Source: an uncultured Siphonobacter sp. (GTDB lineage: Bacteria; Bacteroidota; Bacteroidia; Cytophagales; Spirosomataceae). From it: 64,000 nt of DNA. The DNA lies in the NCBI GenBank assembly GCA_913775095.1, contig CAJYIW010000003.1:1-64000 (forward strand). Reading direction: 5' to 3'. The position numbers were made by a program, and so were the translations under genes. Positions 31,154 to 40,120 of this stretch are shown here, piece after piece. How positions within the stretch are numbered: the stretch's first letter is position 1; each line of letters opens with the position of its first letter. The notes beneath the pieces were generated by a model. It was not told the origin of the DNA. It ran no database searches and saw only the letters and a program-made list of their open reading frames with translations.

Positions 31154-32524
31154 CTACAAAGCCGCGAAAGTCATTCGTTCGCCTGGTTTGGTTTCATGGA
31201 AACTGCCCTCCTCGTACGCCAGATGACCCGACACAATCGTATGAGTTACGGCTGATCGCAGGGTGTATCCTTCCAGCGGAGACCAGCCACACTGAAAATG
31301 CAGACTGTCTTTCGTAATGAGATTCGGGCGATCCAGATCGACCAGTACCAGATCAGCCCAGTATCCTTCGCGAATGTAGCCGCGTTTGTCAATCCGGAAA
31401 CAGTCAGCCACCGCGTGGGACATCTTCTGAGCAATTTTCTCCAGCGAAATTTTACCATCCTTATAGAATTCCAGCATCATCAGTAACGGATGCTGAACCA
31501 GGGGCAAACCCGAAGGAGCATTCCAGTAGGACTGCTGTTTTTCTTCCCAGGTATGCGGAGCATGATCCGTCGCAATGACGTCGATGCGGTCGTCCAGCAA
31601 AGCCTGTAATAAACGCTGTTTGTGCCCATCGGCTTTCACGGCGGGGTTACACTTGATCTGGTTCCCCAAACGCTCATAATCGCGGGCGTCAAACCAGAGG
31701 TGATGCACGCAGACTTCCGAAGTAATCCGTTTCTGGTTTTTCAAGGCATTACTTTCCGCGTCGGAATAGCCGTAGTATCCTTTTTCAAATAACTCCGTTT
31801 CTTCTCCGGTCGTAATGTGCAGAATGTGCAGACGGGTATTGTATTTCCTGGCTAATTCCACGGCCATCGAACTCGACTTGTAACAGGCCTCTTCATTTCT
31901 GATTTCGGGATGTACCCGAGCCGGAGCGTCGTCGCCGTATTTTTCTTTGTAAGCAGCCACATTGGCCCGAATCGTTGCTTCATCTTCGCAGTGCGTGGCA
32001 ATCAGGTACGGGGCATTGGCAAACAGTTTTTCCAGAACCGGACGACTATCCACCAGCATGTTACCCGTCGAAGAACCCATAAAAATCTTCAGTCCACACA
32101 CCTGCGTGGGATCGGTTTTCATGACTTCTTCATAGTTGTCATTGGAAGCACCCATGAAGAATGAGTAGTTGGCCAGAGACGAAGCTTTCGCGATGTCGTA
32201 TTTATCGGCCAGTAATTCCTGAGTCAGAGCGTTCGGAACCGTGTTGGGCATTTCCATAAAGCTGGTAACTCCCCCCGAAACGGCCGCCCGGGCCTCCGAA
32301 CGAATCGTAGCTTTATGCGTCAAACCCGGCTCCCGAAAGTGTACCTGATCATCGATCACTCCCGGCAGCAGATAACGGCCCTGAGCATCAATCACCTGAT
32401 CAGCGGCCAGGCCAGACAAGCCGGTACCAATTTTTTCAATAAAACCGTCTTTGATGAACAGATCCGCTTCCCGAATCTGACCTTCGTTGACGAGTTGAGC
32501 ATTAAGAATTAAAATGGAAGACAT
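31154..32524 (-). CDS. pyrC: Dihydroorotase
   Basis: A 456-residue amidohydrolase of pyrimidine synthesis. The metal motif is DDQVHFREPG (H near 62 and 64), followed by the Bacteroidota-type AVSGGVTSFMEMPNTVPN. Further metal ligands lie in ATHCEDE and HILHITT, and ATDHAPH carries the catalytic Asp. The long form and the absence of a paired PyrB fit the type I/III class. It lies downstream of hemB, separated by a terminator hairpin, so it may have its own promoter. Confidence 0.93.
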   Translation of the reverse strand: MSSILILNAQLVNEGQIREADLFIKDGFIEKIGTGLSGLAADQVIDAQGRYLLPGVIDDQVHFREPGLTHKATIRSEARAAVSGGVTSFMEMPNTVPNALTQELLADKYDIAKASSLANYSFFMGASNDNYEEVMKTDPTQVCGLKIFMGSSTGNMLVDSRPVLEKLFANAPYLIATHCEDEATIRANVAAYKEKYGDDAPARVHPEIRNEEACYKSSSMAVELARKYNTRLHILHITTGEETELFEKGYYGYSDAESNALKNQKRITSEVCVHHLWFDARDYERLGNQIKCNPAVKADGHKQRLLQALLDDRIDVIATDHAPHTWEEKQQSYWNAPSGLPLVQHPLLMMLEFYKDGKISLEKIAQKMSHAVADCFRIDKRGYIREGYWADLVLVDLDRPNLITKDSLHFQCGWSPLEGYTLRSAVTHTIVSGHLAYEEGSFHETKPGERMTFAAL

Positions 32525-32535
32525 AAGAGGCTATT

Positions 32536-32570
32536 AAAAAGATGCCCTGAATGCAAGCAAACAGGGCATC
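32536..32570 (-). terminator. Intrinsic terminator after hemB
   Basis: On the minus strand GATGCCCTG (32570-32562) pairs with CAGGGCATC (32549-32541) and is followed by TTTTT, just before pyrC. Confidence 0.85.
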
Positions 32571-32589
32571 TATACGTAGTTCAAAACCA

Positions 32590-33570
32590 TTAACGCTGCT
32601 TTTGAAGCTCAGCAAATTCTTTCGCAAAATACGTAAGAATAATTTTAGCTCCCGCTCTTTTGATCGAGGTAAGCGTTTCCAGCATAACCCGGTCGCCGTC
32701 AATCCAGCCTTTCTGAGCGGCGGCTTTAATCATGGAATATTCTCCGGAAATATTATAGGCCGCAATGGGTAAGGCGAAGTTATCGTTCAGCATTTTAATA
32801 ATGTCGAGGTATAACATCGCGGGCTTCACCATGAGGTAATCGGCTCCTTCGGCAAAATCCAGTTCAGCTTCAATCAGGGCTTCCTTGATATTAGCCGGAT
32901 TCATCTGATAGGTCTTTTTATCACCAAATTTCGGAGCGGACTCGAGAGCATCCCGGAAAGGGCTGTATAAAGCGGAGGCATACTTTGCCGTGTACGACAT
33001 GATGGCCACTTTCGTAAATCCGGCATCGTCCAGGGTTTCCCGCAGGTACCCTACCCGACCGTCCATCATATCTGAGGGACCGAGGATATCCGCACCGGCC
33101 TGGGCCTGAGCTACGCCCATTTTACCCAGGTATTCCAGCGTTTCATCATTCAGAATTTCTCCGTTTTCAACGTAACCGTCGTGGCCATCGGAACTGTACG
33201 GATCCATGGCAACATCGGTCATGACTACCACTTCTGGATATTTACTCTTCACGGCGTGAATGGCTTCGAGGTACATGCTACCTTCCCGCCAGCTTTCGCT
33301 CGCTGTTTTATCTTTTTTGGATTCATCCAGTCCAGGAAACAGATCAAACGCTTTGATTCCCAGATCCTGGCAACGACCAATTTCGTCCAGCAGGTTGTCC
33401 AGGGAGTGACGATAGACTCCTGGCATGGAGGCTACTTCTCTTTTTACGTTTGTTCCTTCAACTACGAAAACGGGAAGAATCAGATCATTTACGGAAACCG
33501 TAGTTTCCTCAACCAAAGCCCGCACGGCGGCACTGGTTCTCAACCGACGGGGGCGACGTACTATATGCAT
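32590..33570 (-). CDS. hemB: Delta-aminolevulinic acid dehydratase (porphobilinogen synthase)
   Basis: A 326-residue enzyme condensing two aminolevulinate molecules to porphobilinogen for heme. The start at ATG 33570 (MHIVRRPRRLR) is chosen over an 11-residue extension. Motifs: LILPVFVVEG near the N-terminus, the Schiff-base region MVKPAMLYLDII, and SYTAKYASALYSPFRDA. Length is standard. DUF456 precedes it by 94 nt, and a TACCTTTG promoter element lies in that gap. Confidence 0.96.
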   Translation of the reverse strand: MHIVRRPRRLRTSAAVRALVEETTVSVNDLILPVFVVEGTNVKREVASMPGVYRHSLDNLLDEIGRCQDLGIKAFDLFPGLDESKKDKTASESWREGSMYLEAIHAVKSKYPEVVVMTDVAMDPYSSDGHDGYVENGEILNDETLEYLGKMGVAQAQAGADILGPSDMMDGRVGYLRETLDDAGFTKVAIMSYTAKYASALYSPFRDALESAPKFGDKKTYQMNPANIKEALIEAELDFAEGADYLMVKPAMLYLDIIKMLNDNFALPIAAYNISGEYSMIKAAAQKGWIDGDRVMLETLTSIKRAGAKIILTYFAKEFAELQKQR

Positions 33571-33600
33571 GGCTATGAAATGTAAGCGTGAAAACTTCCG

Positions 33601-33608
33601 CAAAGGTA
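33601..33608 (-). promoter_or_regulatory. Bacteroidota -7 element (TACCTTTG) of hemB
   Basis: CAAAGGTA on the plus strand gives TACCTTTG on the minus strand, 30 nt before the hemB ATG at 33570. No clear TTG at -33. Confidence 0.55.
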
Positions 33609-33664
33609 CGGCAGCATGCGTTTGGTCAGCGAAGAAAATTTGAATTCGTCAGGAGCGGCGTTGC

Positions 33665-34141
33665 TTAACTCCAGATTCCGGCAACGGCATATCCAATCAT
33701 GACCAGACACAGTAATACTTTCATGAAAATGCCCGCCATGAAGCCCAGAAACGACCCGAAAGCCGCCCGCATGGCCCGGCCCGAAGCCATTCCTCCGAAG
33801 ATTTCACCGACGAAAGCTCCCACAAAAGCCCCAACGAATATTCCACCGGGAATCGGCAGCACTAACCCCACCAGCAGGCCAATGGTGGTCCCCCAGGCTC
33901 CCCGGGTAGTTCCTCCGAACTTCTTGACTCCCCAGATGGGTACCAGGTAATCCAGAATGGCGACGATGGCGGTGAAAACGCCTAACACCACCAGCGTGGT
34001 CGTTGAAAAGGTAACCCGTCCGGACCAGTGCAGTAATAATAAACCCAGATAACTCAGGGGCGGACCGGGTAAGGGTAGAACGGCTCCGGCTAATCCGACC
34101 AGCAAGGCAATGACTCCCAGAATCACTAACAGGATTTCCAT
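33665..34141 (-). CDS. DUF456 family membrane protein
   Basis: A 158-residue integral membrane protein with four to five TM helices and many glycines and prolines. The glycine-zipper repeat GGIFVGAFVGAFVGEIFGG (about 103-121) and LPLPGPPLSYLGLLLLHW match DUF456. No function is known for the family. It lies between rnc (terminator in between) and hemB. Confidence 0.85.
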   Translation of the reverse strand: MEILLVILGVIALLVGLAGAVLPLPGPPLSYLGLLLLHWSGRVTFSTTTLVVLGVFTAIVAILDYLVPIWGVKKFGGTTRGAWGTTIGLLVGLVLPIPGGIFVGAFVGAFVGEIFGGMASGRAMRAAFGSFLGFMAGIFMKVLLCLVMIGYAVAGIWS

Positions 34142-34168
34142 ACGTAAAAAAGTGCTGAGGTTGACTAC

Positions 34169-34196
34169 AAAAAAAGCTGCCCAATCAGGCAGCTTT
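34169..34196 (-). terminator. Intrinsic terminator after rnc
   Basis: On the minus strand AAAGCTGCC pairs with GGCAGCTTT and is followed by further T residues. It is 19 nt past the rnc stop codon. Confidence 0.85.
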
Positions 34197-34214
34197 CCTA
34201 AAAATCAATACCAA

Positions 34215-34994
34215 TTAACTCACTGGTCTGGTCAGGTTGAGTTTTTCAACCGCTTTTTCAGAAGCAGATTGCTCCGCTTTTTTCTTATTAAAGCCCGTTC
34301 CGGTGGCGAAAACTTCGTTATCGACGACCAGCTCCGCAATGAATTCCTTATGACGGGCCGATCCTTTCTCGGTTACGTCAAAACGAAGTTCGCGGCCTTC
34401 GCGTTGAGCCCATTCAATAATCTGGGACTTGTAGTTAATATTGGTTTCAACGACTTTATCCAAATCAAAGTAACTGGATAACAGCCGCTTAAGAATAAAT
34501 TTCTTCGTAAAAGGAAATCCTTTGTCCAGATAAATAGCCCCTACAAAAGCTTCCAGAGCATCGCCATACATGGACGTACGGGCCAGAACCGTGCGACGAT
34601 TAGGGTCATATTCTACCAGCGTATCGAGACCTAACTTACGAGCCACCAGATTCAGCGATTCCCGGTTCACAATCCGTGAGCGAATTTCCGTCAGGAAACC
34701 TTCGTCTTTGTAAGGATACTTTTTGAAAAGATATTCGGCGACTACCATGCCCAGCACGGCATCGCCCAGATATTCCAGTCGCTCATTGGATAACCTCAGA
34801 TCTTTCCCGGCTACGGCTTTACTCGCCGAGGTATGCATAAACGCAAGGCGATAGAGCTCTATATTAGACGGTCGGGTTCCAATAAGCGTAGCTACCGCCT
34901 GCTTCAGCTTTTTCTCCTTATCGGATTTAGATCTGAAAAGTTGGGTCAGTGGGTCAAAGACCGTTGAAACAAACAGCGGTAACGGTAGCAGCAC
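34215..34994 (-). CDS. rnc: Ribonuclease III
   Basis: A 259-residue double-strand RNA endonuclease. The catalytic signature NERLEYLGDAVLG is near residue 65, with the second acidic site in YGDALEAFVGAIYLD. The C-terminal 70 residues form a dsRNA-binding domain ending GFNKKKAEQSASEKA. Start is a GTG; no ATG occurs before residue 49. It is the third gene of acpP-fabF-rnc, as in many bacteria, 53 nt after fabF. Confidence 0.95.
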   Translation of the reverse strand: MLLPLPLFVSTVFDPLTQLFRSKSDKEKKLKQAVATLIGTRPSNIELYRLAFMHTSASKAVAGKDLRLSNERLEYLGDAVLGMVVAEYLFKKYPYKDEGFLTEIRSRIVNRESLNLVARKLGLDTLVEYDPNRRTVLARTSMYGDALEAFVGAIYLDKGFPFTKKFILKRLLSSYFDLDKVVETNINYKSQIIEWAQREGRELRFDVTEKGSARHKEFIAELVVDNEVFATGTGFNKKKAEQSASEKAVEKLNLTRPVS

Positions 34995-35013
34995 AGGATC
35001 AAAATTTATGAGA

Positions 35014-35042
35014 AGAGCCGTACGCCAGAAGCCTACGGCTCT
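35014..35042 (-). terminator. Hairpin between fabF and rnc
   Basis: AGAGCCGTA and TACGGCTCT (35014-35022 with 35034-35042) form a 9-bp stem. The T tail on the minus strand is weak, so this may be a partial terminator or an RNase III processing site. Confidence 0.45.
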
Positions 35043-35047
35043 CCCGA

Positions 35048-36295
35048 CTATATTTTCTTAAATACAACGCAAGTGTTGTGTCCACCAAAACCAAACGTAT
35101 TGCTGATCGCTACGTCTACTTTACGGGCTTGTGCCTTGTTGAACGTGAGGTTCAAGTTAGGATTAATTTCCGGATCATCCTCAAAATGGTTGATCGTCGG
35201 AGGAACAATCTGATTTTTGATGGCTAAAATGGCAGCCACGGCTTCGATGGCAGCAGCCCCCCCTAAGAGGTGACCCGTCATTGATTTCGTTGAGCTGATA
35301 TTCACCTTCGAAGCATGCTCACCAAACAGACGCTCAATGGCTTTTAGTTCCTGAGGATCTCCGATGGGCGTTGATGTTCCGTGCGTGTTGATGTAATCAA
35401 CGGATTCCAGCGGCAGTTCAGCGTCCTCCAGAGCCAGTTTCATACACATATAAGCCCCGCGTCCGTCCGGATGAGGAGCCGTGATGTGGTAAGCGTCCGA
35501 AGACATGCCACCACCCATAATTTCGCAGTAAATTTTAGCTCCACGGGCCTTGGCATGCTCGTATTCTTCCAGAATAAGGGCAGCCCCCCCTTCACCTAAC
35601 ACGAAACCTTCACGACCCTTATCGTAAGGGCGGGAAGCCGTCTTCGGATCATCGTTGCGTTCAGAAAGGGCTTTCAGGGCATTAAAACCACCCACACCCG
35701 CCTGAGTCACGGCTGCTTCAGAGCCACCCGATACGCAAATGTCCATTTTACCCAAACGGATATAGTTAAACGCATCGATCAGGGCATTTCCTGAAGAGGC
35801 ACAGGCCGAAACGGTAACGTAGGTAGGACCTCGGAAACCGTGACGAATGGAAATCAGACCCGCTGAACTGTCAGCGATCATCTTGGGAATAAAAAACGGA
35901 TTGAAACGGGGCGTTCCATCACCACCGCCGAAATTCAGCACTTCTTCTTCAAACGTTTTCAATCCACCAATACCCGCACCCCAGATCACACCGATGCGAT
36001 CCAGGTCTACTTTTTCTTTATCGATACCCGCGTCGGCAATGGCCTCGTCGGCGGTTACAACCGCGTACTGAGTAAACCAGTCCATTTTACGGGCTTCCTG
36101 GCGAGGAATGTACGCCTGTACATCGAAGTTTTTAACCTCACAGGCAAACTTTGTACGGAAACGGGTGGCATCGAATCGAGTAATCGTATCGGCACCGCTG
36201 ACCCCATTAACCAGGGCATCCCAGTATTCCTCTACCGTATTTCCTATGGGGGTAAGAGCTCCTAGTCCAGTGACAACAACTCGCTTTAATTGCAT
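35048..36295 (-). CDS. fabF: 3-oxoacyl-[acyl-carrier-protein] synthase II
   Basis: A 415-residue condensing enzyme for fatty acid elongation. The Cys-His-His triad is seen as C165 in VSACASSGNAL, His in NTHGTSTPIGD and His in STKSMTGHLLGGA. The C-terminal NTFGFGGHN loop is intact. It follows acpP on the same strand and precedes rnc. Confidence 0.97.
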   Translation of the reverse strand: MQLKRVVVTGLGALTPIGNTVEEYWDALVNGVSGADTITRFDATRFRTKFACEVKNFDVQAYIPRQEARKMDWFTQYAVVTADEAIADAGIDKEKVDLDRIGVIWGAGIGGLKTFEEEVLNFGGGDGTPRFNPFFIPKMIADSSAGLISIRHGFRGPTYVTVSACASSGNALIDAFNYIRLGKMDICVSGGSEAAVTQAGVGGFNALKALSERNDDPKTASRPYDKGREGFVLGEGGAALILEEYEHAKARGAKIYCEIMGGGMSSDAYHITAPHPDGRGAYMCMKLALEDAELPLESVDYINTHGTSTPIGDPQELKAIERLFGEHASKVNISSTKSMTGHLLGGAAAIEAVAAILAIKNQIVPPTINHFEDDPEINPNLNLTFNKAQARKVDVAISNTFGFGGHNTCVVFKKI

Positions 36296-36393
36296 AGTTC
36301 AAAAATTTTGGTAATCAGGTCAGAGTGTTTCTTGCCTGTTAAGATTTAATACCTGTTAGTAAATAAGCAAGAAAAAACCTGAGCCACAAAATC

Positions 36394-36449
36394 AAAAAAA
36401 TGTGCTAATCCGAAAAGGGACATGAATATGCCCTTTTTCAAATTAGCAC
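36394..36449 (-). terminator. Terminator-like hairpin between acpP and fabF
   Basis: On the minus strand GTGCTAAT (36449-36442) pairs with ATTAGCAC (36409-36402), and AAAAGGG pairs with CCCTTTT inside it. Seven T residues follow (36400-36394). This is a complete intrinsic terminator placed inside the acpP-fabF operon and could keep acpP message in excess. Confidence 0.75.
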
Positions 36450-36465
36450 CGCTGATAGATGTTAC

Positions 36466-36702
36466 TTACTTGGCGTGTTCTTCCAGATAGGCAACAGCCT
36501 GACCGACCGTTGTGATCGTTTCAGCCTGATCATCGGGAATAGACACATTGAATTCTTTTTCAAATTCCATGATGAGTTCCACGGTATCGAGCGAGTCAGC
36601 TCCAAGATCGTTCGTGAAGCTAGCCTCTGGAGTAACTTCAGATTCTTCTACGCCCAATTTGTCAACGATAATCTGCTTGACTTTAGCTGCGATTTCTGAC
36701 AT
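36466..36702 (-). CDS. acpP: Acyl carrier protein
   Basis: A 78-residue acidic four-helix protein. Serine 37 in [15 protein letters not shown] is the phosphopantetheine attachment site. Start ATG 36702 (MSEIAAKVK) is the family start; the 21-residue extension to 36765 is not. It is the first gene of acpP-fabF-rnc. Confidence 0.97.
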   Translation of the reverse strand: MSEIAAKVKQIIVDKLGVEESEVTPEASFTNDLGADSLDTVELIMEFEKEFNVSIPDDQAETITTVGQAVAYLEEHAK

Positions 36703-36934
36703 TGTGTTTGAGTGATTTGGTTCAAAAAACGTCGCAAAGAAAATTACTTGATGCCAGATTGTCAAACTTAATTTTTGAAGCAGAGCTTTATTCTAAAATG
36801 TTTTGAGGAAAAAAGCCGTATTAAAATAGCCTTTTTTTTCCTTATTCCCTTCATTTTTAAGGAAATCCCCAGCTCGAACCTCCGTAAACTTTGGCCTTTA
36901 GCTATTTTATAATACTGCTCTAATTCTTTAAAAA

Positions 36935-37624
36935 TTATTCATTTCTCACCGAACTAGCCCCTGAGGTGTTGGCATTTACCGAAGGACTGCCCCGGTAACG
37001 TACCCGGCTGGCTCCGCTGGCATCAGCCGATAACTTTTCTTTTACGTACAAATAGGCCGCACTCGCCCCCGATACATTTACCTCGGCCTGACTTAGTTCC
37101 AGGCCTTCGGCTTTGAAAGAAGAAGCTCCCGAAATTTTTCCCTGAAATTTTTGAGCGTTCCCAGTAATGCTGACGTTTGAAGCTCCCGAAACGTCCACAT
37201 CGAGTGTTTTGGCTTTCGCTTCAATCGTTGCCTGGGAGGCTCCCGAAATGTCTACAATCATCTGGTTTTCCGAGCCAAAACCCGTTACCGTCGAACGCGA
37301 CGCTCCGCTGAAATGGATTCCTTTCAGAGCAGGCATGGAAATCCGTACCTGCACCCGCTTACGATTCATGTTTCTTCCGGATTGCGTGTAACGAATTTTC
37401 AGAGAGCCATTCGTCACCTTTGCTTCCAGATCGTCGATGTCACTCTCCTGGCCTTCTACTTCCACCCTGAATTTTCCGGGATGCACCTCGATGATAAAGG
37501 CCGAACCCAGCTCTAACTGATCAAAGTTACTTACGTTAAACGTCTTGCTTGCCTGAGCCAGAACCGAGCCGGAGAACGTAAGGCCTCCCAGGAGCAGCAG
37601 TGCCGCTAAAAAGTTATTTTTCAT
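36935..37624 (-). CDS. DUF2807 (head-GIN) secreted protein
   Basis: A 229-residue protein from ATG 37624 (MKNNFLAALLLLGG) with a signal peptide ending VLAQA. The rest is a repetitive beta-helix-like domain with the tetrapeptide SGAS recurring seven times about every 15-20 residues. This is the head-GIN/DUF2807 fold, an adhesin-like family of unknown role. The first part, FNVSNFDQLELGSAFIIEV, is the usual opening strand. It stands alone. Confidence 0.85.
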   Translation of the reverse strand: MKNNFLAALLLLGGLTFSGSVLAQASKTFNVSNFDQLELGSAFIIEVHPGKFRVEVEGQESDIDDLEAKVTNGSLKIRYTQSGRNMNRKRVQVRISMPALKGIHFSGASRSTVTGFGSENQMIVDISGASQATIEAKAKTLDVDVSGASNVSITGNAQKFQGKISGASSFKAEGLELSQAEVNVSGASAAYLYVKEKLSADASGASRVRYRGSPSVNANTSGASSVRNE

Positions 37625-37717
37625 GATTAGTGCGATTATGGAGATGGTAGTCCTACGAATCGAAGGATGTGCGTTTGGAAAAAACTGTTGCACAGGCGAT
37701 TAAATAAAGCGAAACTT

Positions 37718-37747
37718 TTGCAGTACTGGAAATTTACCGTACTTTTG
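37718..37747 (+). promoter_or_regulatory. rplS promoter (TTG, 19-nt spacer, TACTTTTG)
   Basis: TTG at 37718-37720 and TACTTTTG at 37740-37747 are separated by 19 nt, the textbook Bacteroidota -33/-7 spacing. Transcription should start around 37752, at the foot of the leader stem. Confidence 0.8.
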
Positions 37748-37750
37748 CGG

Positions 37751-37806
37751 CTCATTTCGGCAACCGCTCGACCTGTGGGATTCGATGTTGCCGATCTATC
37801 AATGAG
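37751..37806 (+). ncRNA. Structured 5' leader of rplS (candidate L19 autoregulatory element)
   Basis: CTCATT (37751-37756) pairs with AATGAG (37801-37806), and TCGGCAAC (37757-37764) pairs with GTTGCCGA (37787-37794). A 6-nt bulge (37795-37800) lies on the 3' side only, and the loop is 22 nt. The predicted transcript start coincides with the stem, and 33 nt separate it from the ATG. A cis element bound by L19 is likely but unproven; L19 leaders are known in Firmicutes with a different structure. Confidence 0.65.
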
Positions 37807-37839
37807 TTAGACCATTTTAACAAAACTCTTACAGAGGTC

Positions 37840-38196
37840 ATGAGTGATCTGATCAAACTGGTTGAAGCTGACAATTCAGCTCGCCGGAACGACATCCCCG
37901 ATTTCAAATCTGGTGATACCCTTAATGTTCACGTGAAAATTCGTGAAGGTAACAAAGAGCGTATTCAGGTTTTCACCGGTACGGTGATCCAACGCAAAAA
38001 CTCAGGTACGAATGGCGAAACCTTCACGGTTCGTAAAGTATCTAACAGCGTTGGTGTAGAGCGGATCTTCCCTATTCTTTCTCCTAACATCGAGAAAATC
38101 GAAGTAGTACGCCGTGGTTTAGTTCGTCGTGCACGTATTTACTACGTACGTGGCAAACAAGGTAAAGCTGCCAAGATCAAGGAAAAGAAGAAATAA
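37840..38196 (+). CDS. rplS: 50S ribosomal protein L19
   Basis: A 118-residue ribosomal protein at the 30S-50S interface. The motifs [36 protein letters not shown] and [19 protein letters not shown] are diagnostic, with a basic C-terminal tail. It is monocistronic here, with its own promoter, structured leader and terminator; the usual trmD/rimM neighbours are absent. Confidence 0.97.
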   Translation: MSDLIKLVEADNSARRNDIPDFKSGDTLNVHVKIREGNKERIQVFTGTVIQRKNSGTNGETFTVRKVSNSVGVERIFPILSPNIEKIEVVRRGLVRRARIYYVRGKQGKAAKIKEKKK

Positions 38197-38219
38197 GAAC
38201 CTTTTCGAGGGTTTACTTC

Positions 38220-38252
38220 AGGCCGTCTCTTCAGGGACGGCCTTTGTTTTTT
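38220..38252 (+). terminator. Intrinsic terminator after rplS
   Basis: AGGCCGTC (38220-38227) pairs with GACGGCCT (38236-38243); a T-rich tail follows. Confidence 0.85.
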
Positions 38253-38328
38253 ATTATTTTTTGATTTTTGATTGTACTTTTACGATAAGTTCAATTCGTT
38301 TACCCCACTCATAAGCTCATTACTACGG

Positions 38329-39156
38329 ATGAAGATTGACTCGCATCAGCATTTCTGGGTGTTTGACCCCGTTCGGGACGCCTGGATTACTCCTGATATG
38401 GAAACCATTCGCCGGGATTTCTTACCGAATGATCTGGAACCCGTGCTTCGCAATACCGGTATCGAGGGTAGCGTGGCCGTGCAGGCCAGCCAATCCGAGA
38501 TCGAAACGGAGTTTTTGCTCCAGCTGGCCGAACAGCATGACTTCATTAAAGGCGTAATCGGCTGGGTAGATTTACGTTCGGAGCTGGTTAGCGAACGGCT
38601 GGAATACTTCAGGCAGTTTTCTAAATTGAAGGGCTTTCGTCACATCGTTCAGGGGGAACCCGACGATCTTTTCCTGCTTCGCACGGAGTTTATGGACGGA
38701 ATCCGGGCCCTGGAAGCGTACGGCTATACTTACGACATTCTGATTTTCCCCAAACATTTACCTACGGCCCGTGAGTTTGTGACCCGCCTTCCGCATCAAC
38801 TATTTGTCGTAGATCATTTGGCTAAACCTTACATTAAAGCCGGAGAGATAGAGAAGTGGGCGTCGGATATTCAAAGCCTGGCCAAACGCGAGAATGTCTG
38901 CTGCAAAGTATCCGGCATGGTTACCGAAGCCGACTGGGAACAGTGGACACCCGAGCAGTTACGTCCCTACCTGGATGTAGTCTTCGAAGCTTTCGGTCCG
39001 GAGCGTGTTATGTTTGGCTCGGACTGGCCCGTTTGCCTGGTTGCTTCTTCTTACGAACGCTGGGTACAGCTTCTTCAGGAATATACCGGATCGATGAGTC
39101 CTTACGAACAGGAAAAATTCTGGGGCGGCAACGCTAAAGATTTTTATAGTTTATAA
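38329..39156 (+). CDS. L-fuconolactonase-type amidohydrolase
   Basis: A 275-residue COG3618 lactonase. Metal ligands lie in DSHQHFW at the N-terminus, VVDHLAKP in the middle and FGSDWPV near the C-terminus. Start ATG 38329 is chosen over an extension of 19 residues. Enzymes of this kind open sugar lactones; with a fucose dehydrogenase and fucose permease next door, L-fucono-1,5-lactone is the likely substrate. A 107-nt gap leads to the dehydrogenase gene. Confidence 0.88.
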   Translation: MKIDSHQHFWVFDPVRDAWITPDMETIRRDFLPNDLEPVLRNTGIEGSVAVQASQSEIETEFLLQLAEQHDFIKGVIGWVDLRSELVSERLEYFRQFSKLKGFRHIVQGEPDDLFLLRTEFMDGIRALEAYGYTYDILIFPKHLPTAREFVTRLPHQLFVVDHLAKPYIKAGEIEKWASDIQSLAKRENVCCKVSGMVTEADWEQWTPEQLRPYLDVVFEAFGPERVMFGSDWPVCLVASSYERWVQLLQEYTGSMSPYEQEKFWGGNAKDFYSL

Positions 39157-39263
39157 GGTTATCATACTATGCTTTTGGTCTTCTTTAGGTAAGAATCGAG
39201 GTTTTATGAAATTTAGAACGGAGATTTGACGTAACTAACCAGTAAGATCAAAAGCATTTCCTC

Positions 39264-40052
39264 ATGAATCTAAACCTTAGTAATAAAGTCATTATCGTTA
39301 CGGGCGGTGCCAAGGGTATTGGCGAAGGAATCAGTAAAGTCTTAGCTTCGGAGGGAGCCATCCCCGTGATCATCGGCCGCAGTGAATCGGATAACCTGAA
39401 AACCGTGGCGGAAATTGAAGCCGCTGGAGGAAAGGCTTTTCAGGTGCCCGCCGAATTAACGCAGCCCTCCGAATGCGAAAAAGCGGTCCAGCAAACCCTG
39501 GCTCAATTTGGCAGAATTGACGGTCTGGTTAACAATGCCGGAGTGAACGACGGCGTAGGACTGGAAAATGGTACTTACGAAGACTTCGTGGCTTCGCTCC
39601 ATAAAAACGTCATTCACTACTACCTGATGGCGAAGTATGCCCTTCCCGCGTTGAAAGAATCCAAAGGTGCCATTGTGAACATTGGCTCTAAAACGGCAGA
39701 AACGGGTCAGGGTGGTACTTCAGCGTATGCGGCTGCCAATGGGGGCCGCAATGCCTTAACCCGCGAATGGGCCGTTGAGTTACTCAAGTACAACATCCGC
39801 GTGAATGCAGTTATCGTGGCGGAAAGCTGGACACCGCTCTACGAACGCTGGATCAATGGCTTACCCAATCCCGAAGAAAAACTCAAAGAGATTACCCGCA
39901 ACATTCCCCTGGAGCAACGGATGACCACCACCGAAGAACTGGGAAACACCGTTGCGTTTCTGCTTTCCGATAAATCCAGCCACACCACAGGCCAGCTCAT
40001 GCACGTCGATGGCGGATACGTCCACCTGGACCGGGCACTTGCCAACGCCTGA
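39264..40052 (+). CDS. SDR family L-fucose dehydrogenase-like protein with Asn for catalytic Lys
   Basis: A 262-residue short-chain dehydrogenase. The cofactor motif is TGGAKGIG and the NNAG motif is intact. The catalytic Ser is S142 and Tyr is Y155, but the usual YxxxK reads YAAAN, so Lys159 is Asn (codon AAT at 39738). The rest (REWAVELLKYNIRVNAV and the long QLMHVDGGYVHLDRA tail) fits L-fucose dehydrogenases. In the neighbourhood it would oxidise L-fucose to the lactone. Asn at this position should hamper catalysis unless the family has adapted; this may be a conserved Bacteroidota variant. Confidence 0.85.
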   Translation: MNLNLSNKVIIVTGGAKGIGEGISKVLASEGAIPVIIGRSESDNLKTVAEIEAAGGKAFQVPAELTQPSECEKAVQQTLAQFGRIDGLVNNAGVNDGVGLENGTYEDFVASLHKNVIHYYLMAKYALPALKESKGAIVNIGSKTAETGQGGTSAYAAANGGRNALTREWAVELLKYNIRVNAVIVAESWTPLYERWINGLPNPEEKLKEITRNIPLEQRMTTTEELGNTVAFLLSDKSSHTTGQLMHVDGGYVHLDRALANA

Positions 40053-40120
40053 TTTTCGGCCGTTACGAACCCGTCTTCACCTACTATACATTATTCATAG
40101 TCCCTCTAACCCTGGTTTTC

